The notes below the pieces were generated by a model that did no database searches, was not told the origin of the DNA, and worked only from the letters and a program-made list of their open reading frames with translations. Positions 1 to 11,800 of a stretch of 64,000 bases of DNA are shown piece after piece; the first letter of the stretch is position 1; every line of letters begins with the position of its first letter. The translations under genes and the position numbers were made by a program. The DNA comes from Rotaria sordida (lineage: Eukaryota; Rotifera; Eurotatoria; Philodinida; Philodinidae). Location: assembly GCA_905250125.1 (NCBI GenBank), contig CAJNOL010000818.1, positions 37,875 through 101,874 of the forward strand, in the 5' to 3' direction.

Positions 1-448
1 AAGACCTGATCTTAACCTTTATAAAGTCTTAGCAAATAATCCAACGCTTCTTCGATCTTGGATTGATTTTGCTTATTCATTGCGACGTAATTGTACAACA
101 TCACGGCAACTTCGTGAATTAATGATTCTTCGAAGTGCCCAACTTTTTAATTCACAATATGAATGGTTTCAACATGAACAAATGGCAAAACAATGTGGTG
201 TATCAATAGAAAAGATTGATTCAATAAAAGAATGGCAAAAAAGCTCTCTTTTTGATGAAAAAGAAAAAGTGGTACTTGAATTAATGGAATCATTAATTCA
301 AAATGGAGGTACGATCAGTGACGAATTGGATAAAGAATTAAAAAAATATTTTACAGAAGCTGAATATTTAGAATTAATTTTGACAGGAAGTTTCTATATT
401 ATGGTACCAACAGTGTTAAAAGCATTACAAATTCCAATCGAAAACTAA
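1..448 (+). CDS. Carboxymuconolactone decarboxylase / AhpD-like protein, 3' part
   Basis: The reading frame is open from base 2 through a TAA at 446-448 and runs off the left edge, so the true start lies outside the window. The visible part is about 148 residues. It contains the all-helical CMD-family pattern: a basic LRELMILRSAQ helix, the SQYEWFQHEQMAKQCGV segment, then a helix with LDELMES-like spacing and a hydrophobic C-terminal helix. CMD/AhpD proteins include gamma-carboxymuconolactone decarboxylases and alkylhydroperoxidases. The redox CxxC of AhpD is absent here, so a peroxidase role is not supported and the substrate is unknown. No intron is seen in the visible part. The EYEW-type motif is common in bacterial and fungal homologues, so an acquired gene is possible but unproven. 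Confidence 0.75.
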   Translation, partial: RPDLNLYKVLANNPTLLRSWIDFAYSLRRNCTTSRQLRELMILRSAQLFNSQYEWFQHEQMAKQCGVSIEKIDSIKEWQKSSLFDEKEKVVLELMESLIQNGGTISDELDKELKKYFTEAEYLELILTGSFYIMVPTVLKALQIPIEN

Positions 449-984
449 TATTTTACTTTGTTGCTTCCATTTGAATTATGATTATAACAAGCTTTTATGG
501 CACAATTTGATTGATGTTCATGATTGTTCATCCTATATAAAAGACATCTATTGTCAACTTCACATCGTCAATTTATAAAAATTAAAAACGAATCAGCAGA
601 AATGTTTTTTTTTCATTATCTATTGATGCCACACAATTTGTAATTGATAACTAAAAATCAGACATTCTCAGGAAAACCATTGTTAAGAAAGACTTCTTTG
701 CAATAAACTCTACCCTATATGACGTTCTCAATAGGAATTAACAAAATACAAATCTAAGACAATTAATTTCACTATACTATATTCCTGTTTTGAAGCTTAA
801 GAACATCAAATGAATTGTGGATATACTAAGATATTCAGAACTTCCGTTTGAGATCATTTTAGGATCGAACAACATCGTGGTAAATCGTCTTTCTCACATT
901 AATCTAAAAACTAAAGAAATACAATTGGATTATATATACATCAGTCAACAGTGTGGATAATTCTAAATAAAACGTCTTGTACCA

Positions 985-1034
985 AGTGAGGGCATGGATG
1001 TGAGTTCAAAGAAGAGAAACAGTCACACCCTCAA
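985..1034. repeat. Degenerate GT/CA hairpin repeat
   Basis: A G-rich arm (GTGAGGGCATGGATGTGAG) is followed after about 15 bases by a C-rich arm (CAGTCACACCCTC) that is its approximate reverse complement. This is the smallest and most decayed member of a family found about ten times in the window. Confidence 0.45.
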
Positions 1035-1760
1035 AAATAAACTATTGAACAATTACTTTTATTGATTTCAACTTTCGTCAAGATGAATATGTGATCACTT
1101 ATAAATTAATGGAATGTATGAATCAAACTATCACCTAATTCTTAATAAAAATAAATTAGTTAGAATAGTCATTCAACAAAAAAAAAACATAATGAAATTC
1201 AACGACACAATAAACAAATAAGATTGCAAATAGATGCGAAAACATTTTGTAGCAATAAACTAATCCTATCAATCTACGACTGGTATATGAAATTTCAAAT
1301 TTTGGTAAATGATAGAGTCCATAGTGAAAAAAAGAACGTCTTTGGAAGAGCATTCGACGTAGTATTGACTAATAGTTTTTGATTATATTAATTGGAAAAA
1401 AAATTAAAGGAAGAATTGGAAGACAATGACAATTACCGTTTATATTTATTAATGATTAATAGAGTTAAGACTTTGTATTCTGCTTTTTAAAGGAATCATA
1501 TTTCTCTCAGAGTCTGAACAATAAACTTTGTTGTTAATTTCAGCCATTTTTTCAAATATATTTCTTCAATAGCCAGACGAGAAAGTTTCTGAACTTTCAC
1601 AGGGGCCTACACTTATCTTCAAATAGTTGCAGGAGGCGAACCTTTGACTGCCGCCCAGGCAGATAAACTTTTGAAAAAACGTGTTTAAACGTACAGGAAT
1701 TGGTCTAAAATCAGCAAAAAGTGAACGTTTTTGGCTCACACTTGAGGTTTCCGACTGTGA

Positions 1761-1821
1761 AGGTATGAGTGTAGATGTGGCTGTGGACGTCATTCAAGGT
1801 AAGATATACACCCACACCCTG
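1761..1821. repeat. GT/CA hairpin repeat, TGTGGG-like
   Basis: GT-rich bases at about 1761-1790 (TGTAGATGTGGCTGTGGA) face CA-rich bases at 1807-1820 (ACACCCACACCC), giving an imperfect inverted repeat. The G-rich arm resembles degenerate TGTGGG telomere-type units. Confidence 0.5.
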
Positions 1822-1856
1822 GATTCCTTACTTTCCTTGCGATATTTGACTGAACT

Positions 1857-1955
1857 AGATGCTTGAAAAGCCTTAGAATTCTTGGATTCTCTAGCTTCTT
1901 CACAATGTTCCACGCAGTAAGATGCCTAGAAAAGCTTGGAATTCTTCGATTCTTT
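1857..1955 (+). repeat. Short direct duplication
   Basis: Two copies of about 37 bp at 1857-1893 and 1919-1955 share the pattern AGATGC, then GAAAAGC, then GAATTCTT and GATTCT, with a few substitutions, at a spacing of 62 bp. No function is suggested. Confidence 0.55.
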
Positions 1956-1964
1956 TCCTTCCTT

Positions 1965-2070
1965 GTGAGGATGTGGGTGTGGATGAGTGTGAGTGTGTGT
2001 GTCGGATTTGAATATGAGTGTTGGTGAAGAGAGAACTGACACGCACAATCTCACACCCACATCCACACCC
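1965..2070. repeat. GT/CA hairpin repeat, TGTGGG-like
   Basis: G-rich arm at about 1968-2030 (GGATGTGGGTGTGGATGAGT and following GT units) and C-rich arm at 2050-2070 (CTCACACCCACATCCACACC). The arms are imperfect reverse complements around a loop of about 20 bp. Confidence 0.6.
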
Positions 2071-5000
2071 TTCAATCGCCGTCCCGTGGGCAGAACCTAA
2101 TGTCATTTTCTAACAGCCGCCACTGCCGATCAACTCATCGACTTACATCTCCAGTTACAGCCTCTAATAAAAATGTCAATAAAGCTATTTCTATGATTAG
2201 TAATACTTGAACATATACAATATTTGAGAAAAAAACCTCGTATCTTGCAAAATTCAGTTGTATTCTAATTAATATGATGACAATATGTGTTGTATGGACC
2301 ACTTGTTTTTCCTAACGATTGAATTGAATTGTTTTCGAAATACAATGACATTTCTTTCAGACAGATATAATCAATACATTTTCATTCGCTTGAAGCAGTC
2401 GTATTGCCCAAACTTTGAAAATTTCTTTCATTGGCAAAATAAAAATACAAAAAGAAAGACGTTATAAGAATTCAATAATTTGATAACGTAAAAAGAACCA
2501 TCTAAAATAACAATACTTGTCGTACAAGTTTATTCATTTCTTTTTATAAATATTTTTTTTTTATCAAGAAGATATATCAAAATATCTATTCACATTAATT
2601 TTCATTATTGTCAAAAAGTTTCGTGAATTACTACTCGTTTTATTTATTACATTTCACATCGGTACAACTAACATTCATAACATCACGCTTTCATCTTCAC
2701 AAAGACCTTCAATTTAAATGGCAACAGGCAATGTACATTATTTATTTCATAATAAAAGAAAAAGTATGTACAACCAGCACAAGTTATGAATTTGAAGAGG
2801 AAAAAATTCTTATATATAATGAAAGAACAGTTTGACAATCAGAACATGCCAATCGATTATCTTATATTGAACTACATCAAAAAGTTCTAGCGCTACGAAA
2901 AACAAGTAAGAAAAAGTTGTAGGATAATACACAATCGTAAACAATATAGTGAATACATTCTGTAATATGAAAGTAGTACCATAGAACAATCAAAATACAT
3001 TATACTGGGAAAGGTAACATTATATCAATATAATTTTGTTTTCTTCACAGGCGACAGATTTTTTTTTCTTATGTAATATGATTAGATTCTTTGCAAATTT
3101 AGCGTTAAAAAAATAAAAACGAACTATTATTCTTATTCCTACATAATCTATGAAACTCTATAAAATGCAATCAATACCGAGGTATAGAAATAAGAGTTGT
3201 TTTTTTTTTACATTATTATTTCATGTTATTACTACTTGAAGTGATCAATTGATAAAAAAAAAGATTACTATAGCTTCACTTGCAAAACATTGATTGACGA
3301 TGTATTCATTCTTTTTTGTTACATGAGTAATCAAGTTGCTTATGGGATAAATATTGCAGCTATGGGTAAAAAAATATATTTGATGTGACAGTATTCTCAT
3401 TGTAGACATCGATCGCAGCTGGCACTGCATGTCGTCTGGAATGATTATATATTTGCATGGTTATTGTGAAAATTATGATTTATTAAGAAATAAAAAAATA
3501 TTTTTCTATGTGCCAGATTATTGTCCAATTTAAAGTATAGTATTACGCATTTATTTAAGACAAATAAAGACATTATTTGTCAAAGTTAATGATAGTCGAT
3601 TAGTTACACAAGAATATTAATAACATTATAAACCCAATAGATGAAGATCTTTTAGGGGTCGGTGTGACATTCACAATCATGATCATTGCTAATTTTTCTT
3701 AAAAGTTCGTGATTGTAACCGTGATTGGACTTCGATCACATTTATTAAAATAGTCACACATCTTGTATTTCTGTTAACTGGTTAGTTATTCCACTATAGA
3801 AATGATCTCGTTCTTTTTTTGTATAGATTCAGTATCTGTAACTATTTTTCTATACAATAAGTGATATGTATGATACTTCTTGTTCTATTTCGAGATATCA
3901 ACAGGAATATCTTTGTTAGAAATAAATTTTGTTTTTCTTCTCTTTCGCTTCAATACATTCTTATCGATATATTGGATTTTTGCCAATAAAATACACATAC
4001 TGTATATGTAAAGAAATTCTAACAAACTAAAACTAATTTTCATGACGAAAACTCAACGCGTCCAAACTTTTCGGACTCAATTCGTGACTAAAAAGGTTTG
4101 GTCACATCATAACCATCATAGGATAGAGTTGTAAGGATGTAAATTTTTTTTTTTCATTAGATATAAACAAATATATTTATTTTAAAGAGTACCAACCAAT
4201 CTTCAGACAAAAAAATATTTTGTTTTTTGTAATCAAAAACTAAAATTCACTAAATTCAAAGATTCGATTTGAAAATTTTATACAAGTTATATTAGGTACG
4301 GTTAATATCATTAATGTCATGACGAAATAAATTTAATCGATTGTCAAATATTTATATTTATATACCGTTTAAGCTTAATGGACATAATAGAATAATACGC
4401 AAAACGATTGATACGTTTTTTTTTATAGGTTACTGACAAATCTCTATTTCAATTGAAAGAGGAAGTTATTCTGATTGTATTCGACGGAACTTATTTATGT
4501 ACATGACGTCAGATATTTTATTTTTCTTTGAATCGAAAAATATCTTTATTATTCTTTGATAACCTATTAGTAAAAAATGATACAATATTATTTAATATGA
4601 GAGAAACATTCAGATGTTACAAGTGCTAATAAAAGTGTCATTTTTTTATATTGATTTATGTGTTATATAGAAAGATCACAGACCAATAATCAGCGACATC
4701 CCATGGGACTTAATTTATGAATGGTTAGTAGATAAAATGAGTCATTGAACAACTATCTTAACACCATGGAATCGACATCCGATAACAACCTGAAAAACAA
4801 GTAACAAAGCATGAAATTTAATCATAATATTAGAATTTTTGTGATTGTGTAAAATCAATATCTATTGATATACAAATATTTTTCAAATAAAAATACGATT
4901 TATTTCTATGTCATTCAATCTGATATGTCATCTGTGATTTATTTTTATTTATTTTTTTTTACTCATATAGTATTTGTTTAAATTTACCTTTTTTGTTTTT

Positions 5001-5802
5001 TTGAAACTCCTTTTCTTTTTGAAGAGATATGTATTTAGCATGTGAATTGTTTCGTTTTTGCGTCAATCAGAGCAACAATAAACGAACTGACATTCTATCA
5101 TTGGATCAATTTCAGTATGTAAATTAACTTGCCGATTTCTCTCCATTCTGTCCTTCCCAAACATTTCTCTTATTTTATACGCTATTCCAGTATGTGGGTC
5201 TGTGTGCGTATGTGTTGATTTGTCGATAAGTACTCGATCGTAATGTTTTTTTCTTTTCATTCTTCTCTTTCATACTTGCAGGTAAGCAGCAAGAATAAAA
5301 AAAAAAAAAAAGAAGAAAGAAAAATGATGATTTAGGTCAAGGCTCGTTTATTAGTTAATAACGGTATCAAAAAAAAAAGTCAGTTTTGGATTTTTTTTTT
5401 TGTAAAAACTCGACTATAACTTAAGATAGATTTTTCGACACAGAAAAATTTTAGTTGATGTTCGTACAAGTTTTTATCAGGGAGAGAAACAAACTCGTTC
5501 TTTTTCTTTTCTTCCTCTTTTCTCTATCATTGTCGTCAGAGGCTCTAGTACCAATACGACAAATAAACGCCTACATAGAATGAAGGAAGTTCTATTCAAG
5601 AAGGAAGAGAAGCTATATATGAGTCATGTATGTAATGCTACCAGAGAAATATGAATAACATTATTGTTAATCTATATATAATAAATAGAATTTATGTTGT
5701 TTCTAGATAATCGATTAATCAAATGCCAGAAGAATTTCGTGATTGTTTTGTGGTATATTTCTTAGTATCATTTTTCGATTAAACTTTTATATTTTATTTT
5801 AG

Positions 5803-8800
5803 GGTGAAAAAGGTTATGATGCCTTAAAAAAACTAATGAGAAATGGGAATGATTTTTGTACAGATATTGCTAAATGTTTACAAGAACGGTAAGAAAAAAC
5901 AAAATCAACATCAATATTTTATATTATTTCAAATTAAAATAATTTCATTTTAGAAGTGATGCTGAAACAGCTTATGCTCGAGCTCTTCGAAAGAACGGTG
6001 ATACATTACAAAAACTTGCTGGTCGAGCAAAAGGGTAACAAAAAAATTCGATAGAAAAAAAAAACAATATATATATTCTTTTTTTTTTCTCTAAAAATAA
6101 ACAATATTTTTAATGTAGAACACTTTTCACAGCATTTACAATGCTTGCTACACTGATAAGTAAAGAAAGTGAAGCACATAGTACTATGGCTAATATATTA
6201 TTAACTGACATTTCTATACCGATGAAAAATCTTGCTGAAACACAATATAAAGAGAGAAAATCGGTAAGTGAGAAAAAAAAACACTTGTTTTTTTGTTTTA
6301 TTTGATTTGATATGTTAAGATTGAAGAAACATTAAATGGAAAATTTAAAGAATGGAATAATGCAAAAGATATTGATAATAAAGTAGCCAAAAAAAAATCT
6401 ACTAATGCTTTATTGTTATTTTTTTTTTGTTCTTCTTCATTTATTTTAGTGTCGTTCTCGTCACTTTGAAAAATCTCGAGAAATTGAAGCATTACATCTT
6501 AATATAAGTTCATTACCAAAAACATCGAGAAGAATGGCCAGAGATTCAACAAAGGTGAGATAATTATAGTATTTATTAAAACAAATCTTATCCTATATAG
6601 GAAAATATTATGTCGACACCATTGGTCATGAGCTGTGTTTTACCTGGAGGACGTCATATCAGTGCTTCTGAAAAGGTGTGAAAAAGAAAAAAGAAACAAG
6701 ATAATATTTATTGCTCTACTAATCAATATCTTGCTTTAATCACAATGAAAATCACACACGAGTGTCTTTGGTGTTCGGGTTTCTTTATTGATTTCAAAGA
6801 AGCTATCAATTATTTCTTTTGTATATGGAAAATATTGTCAATCTAATAGGGAAACATTCTCAGATGTCTCGCTCCGATTTCGTTCGTTTATATATCATGC
6901 GATAGGTGACTTCGAGTATGTAAAAAAGCCTAAAAGGATTGCGGCCGACGACTTTTTCTTCGGGAGTGACGACCAGTTTTCCGATCTGTCCAACGAAAAC
7001 TAACGTAAAAAGAAAAATTCATAACTCCATCAAGAAACCAACCGAAATCTGTTTCCTTGATGAAGTTATGAATTTTTCTTTTTACGTTAGTTTTCGCTGA
7101 GAAAATCAGAAAACTGGTCGTAATTCTCGAAGAAAAAGTTGTCGGTCGCAATCCTTTTAAGCTTTTTTACATACTCAAGGTCCTCTATCGAATGACATAT
7201 AAACGAACGAAATTGGAGCGAGACACCTGGCAATGTTCCCTCGTAAGTGCAGCTATCAAGCTGCATGTGCATATTTATTTTAATGAATAATATGATTTAT
7301 TCTTTAACTAAAGAAAATATAGAAATTAGGATATATTAAAAATAGTGGCGGAAGTATTTTAATGTTTTATAAAAAAAGATTAAAGAAACTTTCTTTATAT
7401 ATAATCTGATAATTAAGATAAAATTCTAGATTTGTGTGATGTTTGACTATGCTTCAACTAATATAATAATAATAATAATAATATTTTGATAAGAGCTATT
7501 TGTTATGATATATGATACTAATATTAGATCATATTTTGTCTTCTTCTTCTCGCTTTTTTCTGGCCTTTTTTAATGCTTAGCCATCTTTACATATTAGGAT
7601 ATAGAAAAAGTTGTGACAGTAGAACGTACAAAAAAAAAAGAAATACAGAAATAAGTTTTTATTTTATGAAATGTTCGAAATAATCGTCCTGATTTCATTG
7701 CATTCACGAAAGTTTTTTTTTTTTTTTATACTCGTCTTTATTGAAAGAATTTATGAACTCGAATACAATCGTTTAGATTTAGTTTGATGAAGTTGAATAA
7801 CTAAAAATCATTTTGGGAGAATTATTTAAGACAAACCTTGTATTTCTGTCACTACTTTTTCTATATCCTAATATGTATAGATGATTAAGCATTAGAACAG
7901 AGAGAATATCAAGAAAAGGTTACACATAAAAAAATAAAATGTGATCTAACATTATCGTCACGTATTATAACAAATAGCTTTTATCAGACCATATAGAAAA
8001 TGTCATTAAGCTTTGTTTTTTAAGGAATTAAAATACTTCCGTCACTACTTTCAGTTAATCCTAGGTGGCTTATATTTTGTTTTATTTTCGTGTTTTTGTT
8101 TTGATTAGCTGACTTCAACTCCTGATTTCAAATATCAGGCGAATGTAAGATTTATTTTTTTCACAAACTGCTATTCGGTTTGTTTTTTGACTAATATAAT
8201 AATTGCTAAAGGTCATTTTTATTTTACTTGATTAACGTGAAACTAATGTTGATATTCACGACTTTTTGTTTTTATTTATTTAATTAATTTTTCTATTATA
8301 TAGATGGAAATGACAATTCAAAAAGCCGAAGAAGATTTAGGAAAAATAGAAAAAAAATATCATAATTCAACAAAAAATGTAGAAATAGCAAGACAATTAT
8401 GTGCTGTTGAAATGTGTCGAGTAAATATTTAAATGAAAAACTTTTTTAATTGATTAATAATTGTATAATGTTTTTTTTTTTGCTTAGGGTTGTAATCAAA
8501 TGCAAAAAATGGAATATGAAAGAATCAATGAAATGGATAAATTTATTCAAACCTATGTTAATTCAATTCGAGGATTCACTGATACTATGAATCAGGTTAG
8601 TTTAGTTGTCAAAACTCTTTATTATTATTACATTATTTCCATGTACTTGTCGAGATAGAAAACTGATCATTGTATTAGCATATTATTTTTTTTCCGGAAT
8701 GTAACTATTAAGGGTGTTCCCATTGTCTTTTGACCATTTCTGGTTGTTGAAGATGGAACAACCAATCAAGTTGAAATTTTTACCACAGATAGAGCACAAC

Positions 8801-11800
8801 AAAATAAGGAGATATGTGTTTGAGGAAAACATTTTCAAGTAGATTTTTGCTACGAAACTCTCATTTTCCGTAAGGATTATCTCCTAGTTGCTTACAACTC
8901 CTATCAAACTTTATTTGATTGGATTGAACATACCTGAGACTATATCTTAGAAGTAATTATAAGCTTTTCCAAAAGTCTTACTTTCTTTTTTTCATGAGAA
9001 AAATATGTAAAAGTTTCGACCTAAAACCGAAGGCTCAGCTTTCAGGATTCTGTAAATCCGGGTAGGAAAATCAAATATAGAAACGACCGATTTTACCTCT
9101 GTAGAATATTTTCAAGTGTCAATGGTAAAAATTTCAGTCCGATTGAACAAAGTTAGATGAAGAGAGGACTGGATGATATCTTCCAAAAATAAGAAATTGT
9201 ACTTGGCACTCGGGTATGATCTCATACCCGACCCTGTAATTAATGAGAATTTGACGTTTCAAAATATTGGTACATTTTCAAATTGGTAGTTTAACCTCTG
9301 AAAGAATCAGAATTATTTTTGAGTTAAGTCTATTAATTAGAAGCAAATACTTAAATGAACTTCTGTATAGAATTTTTTCATATTATCTATTTTGGTTAAA
9401 ATTGTTCCAGTTCAAACAATAGAAAATTTTCTTATATACGACTTTGTACAATGAACCTTGCTCTACAAAATGTAAAATTGACTTTTCTTTTTACATGAAA
9501 CAACAATAATTCAAAATCTGTTGCATCTTGGAGAAACAAAGTTATGAAAAACAAAACGATTTTTGATAAAATATCATCTTACGTATAGAGTAGCTCTTCG
9601 AAAAATCTCTATAGTTTTTGTTTATTTTTAGCTCTAGTTTATTATAATACACAATTTCGTAGAAAATTAAATAGTCTACGATACTATAGAGTCAAAAACT
9701 GTTCTAAATTGTCACCCAGAGAAACTCTGAATAACAAGAAAAAGTCTATTTTATTTAGTATAAACACCAGTTTTGGTCTATTCAACCATTTGCTCACAGT
9801 TAAATGGCATTACGTTAGAAAAAACAATTTAGAAAGAGCATAAAATTCTAACTCTCACTGACTATCTTTGCTATCCTTCAATGACACTTTAGTATCCAAA
9901 AAAGAACATCAAATTCTGATTCTAACTGACTATCTTTCATTCTCTATAGCGACATCTAGGTGGTAGAAAACTGAACGAACATTTTGTGCTAAGACTTTCG
10001 CGTCAAATGTTATACAAAAACATAGGAATAAAAATCTGAATAATTTATGATATTTGACAACAGATCACAGAGGTGAAAGACAATATTATTTTACTGAAAG
10101 AATTCGTTTTTAATGAAAGTTCATCTGTAAATGATGAATTGAATACATGAAGAGAAAAATTAATTATCAAAAAAAGGTGAACATGCATCATCGTGATAGA
10201 AAAAGTCGAAATTGATCGGATTTTAGAAGTAGAAAGTGAATCCCAAAATCACTTTTCTAGAAGCTGAGATGAACTCTGTTTTTTTTTGTTACTGTTTATG
10301 GAAGGAAACTATAAATAGTATACTTTTTCATATAAAATAAAAATTAGAAAATCATACTATAACTGTTGAATGTCGACTAGTTTCCGTTGCGAAAAGTCGT
10401 ACTTGTGCAGGACACTAACCTATAATGCTCATATATCCACACAAATGTCGAGGCTTATTGTGTTTAAACGGAAAGTGCTAGGAGCCTAGTCGTTTTACTC
10501 ACAGATATAGAGCAAAGTCTATACTTCAAAATGAATATTTTAAAAAAAAAAACAACATGTTAAAATTTTGAATTTTTTAAAACCACTAAAAATGATCTGT
10601 AACCAGGATAAAATTGGAGATTCCTTTATATATTCATTTTCTGTTAATTTTAATACTTTAAAATGAAATATAAATTTTGATCAACTTCGTAGATTTATTT
10701 CCAAAAACATTTGGCTCTGCCGAGTCTAGTTATGAGAAAATCTGCGTCAAGTACAGTTTTGTGTTCCGTCACTTGTCAACTCAATACAATGTCTTTTTCT
10801 TATGTTTCATACAAATTTTGTAGGACTTGAAAAGCTGCATCTTTTTGACATCTTTTCGAAATTTATGATGCTACAAATGTTGAAAATTTTCGTCAAAAAT
10901 CATGAAAACATAGAAAATTGGAAAATATTCATTTTAAAGTACAGACTTTGTTCTTTCTTTGGATGAAAAAATTAGGTTTCTAACACTTTTCGTTTAAACA
11001 TAACAGACCTTGGCATTTGTGTGAATATATATGCATTGTGGATTAGATGCAATCCTAAGAAAAATTAGAATTTCCCAGCAAAATATCATTTGTGATTATT
11101 CTAACTTTTATAACAAGAAAAATAAAAGAACTTCCGTGAAATTTCTTCTATTTGAATATTTAAAATTTTTTTTGTTTAAAGGTTTGTTGCGATTTTAATT
11201 CCATTCAAGTTTCACCAAATGACGATATTATTACTGAAGCTCGATCAAATTTACAGACAACTGAAATAGAAATATTACTTTATGATATATATGTATGTTT
11301 AATCAAAAAGGAAAAACAATAATAATATTTTTCTATTTTTTTAATTAAAATAAATCATTTTTTAGGCTGAATATGAACAAGCAATGGGTGAACAACGACG
11401 AATATTAAGCCTTATGCGTTGGATAGACATGTTAAAAAAAGATATTGAAATACAACGACAATCGAATAATGGTTAGTAAGAAAAATCTTTTTTTTTTCTG
11501 TTCAAATATTTATATTAATTATTCCTATGAATGAAATTTTTTCTTATCTAATCAAAAAAGAGAGAGAGAGAGAAAAAAAAACAGAAATATTTTTATTATA
11601 GCAAATCTATCTTCTTTACAATCGGCTCCTCCTCAGAAATCAGTTGAGGAAGCATCACCAGACGATGATCGAGATTCGTCAAGTGATGGAGCTATGTGTT
11701 CTAAACAATCTCATTCAAAAACAGGTACCATATATATTGTACTTGTAATTTCTATCGATCATATATTTTTTGTGGATGCTTTCTAAATATATATGTATTC

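Larger units (their letters stand above)
449..5242. other. Long AT-rich stretch without a recognisable gene
   Basis: I see no open frame with family motifs or plausible exon chain here. It holds poly-A/T runs, three GT/CA inverted repeats (985-1034, 1761-1821, 1965-2070), a short direct duplication (1857-1893 against 1919-1955) and otherwise unstructured AT-rich DNA. The short open frames are chance ones with low-complexity translations. It probably contains the promoter or 5' exons of the F-BAR gene that starts downstream. Confidence 0.5.

Noticed and set aside
1620-2170. Two short GC-richer snippets encoding LTAAQADKLL and LTAATADQLI on either side of GT-rich DNA, perhaps remnants of one exon
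   Set aside because: The peptides are only about 15-20 residues, no family is recognised and no splice-consistent frame joins them.
5243-5281. Candidate first exon of the F-BAR gene (ATG to CAG|GTAAGC, phase 0)
   Set aside because: Phase fits, but the peptide is low complexity (rich in Phe and Ser) and lacks the expected F-BAR N-terminal FW motif. Kept only as a note in the gene entry.
6788-7272. Open frames of 61-73 codons on both strands in the first F-BAR intron
   Set aside because: They are the two arms of one inverted repeat read in both directions. There is no known protein motif.
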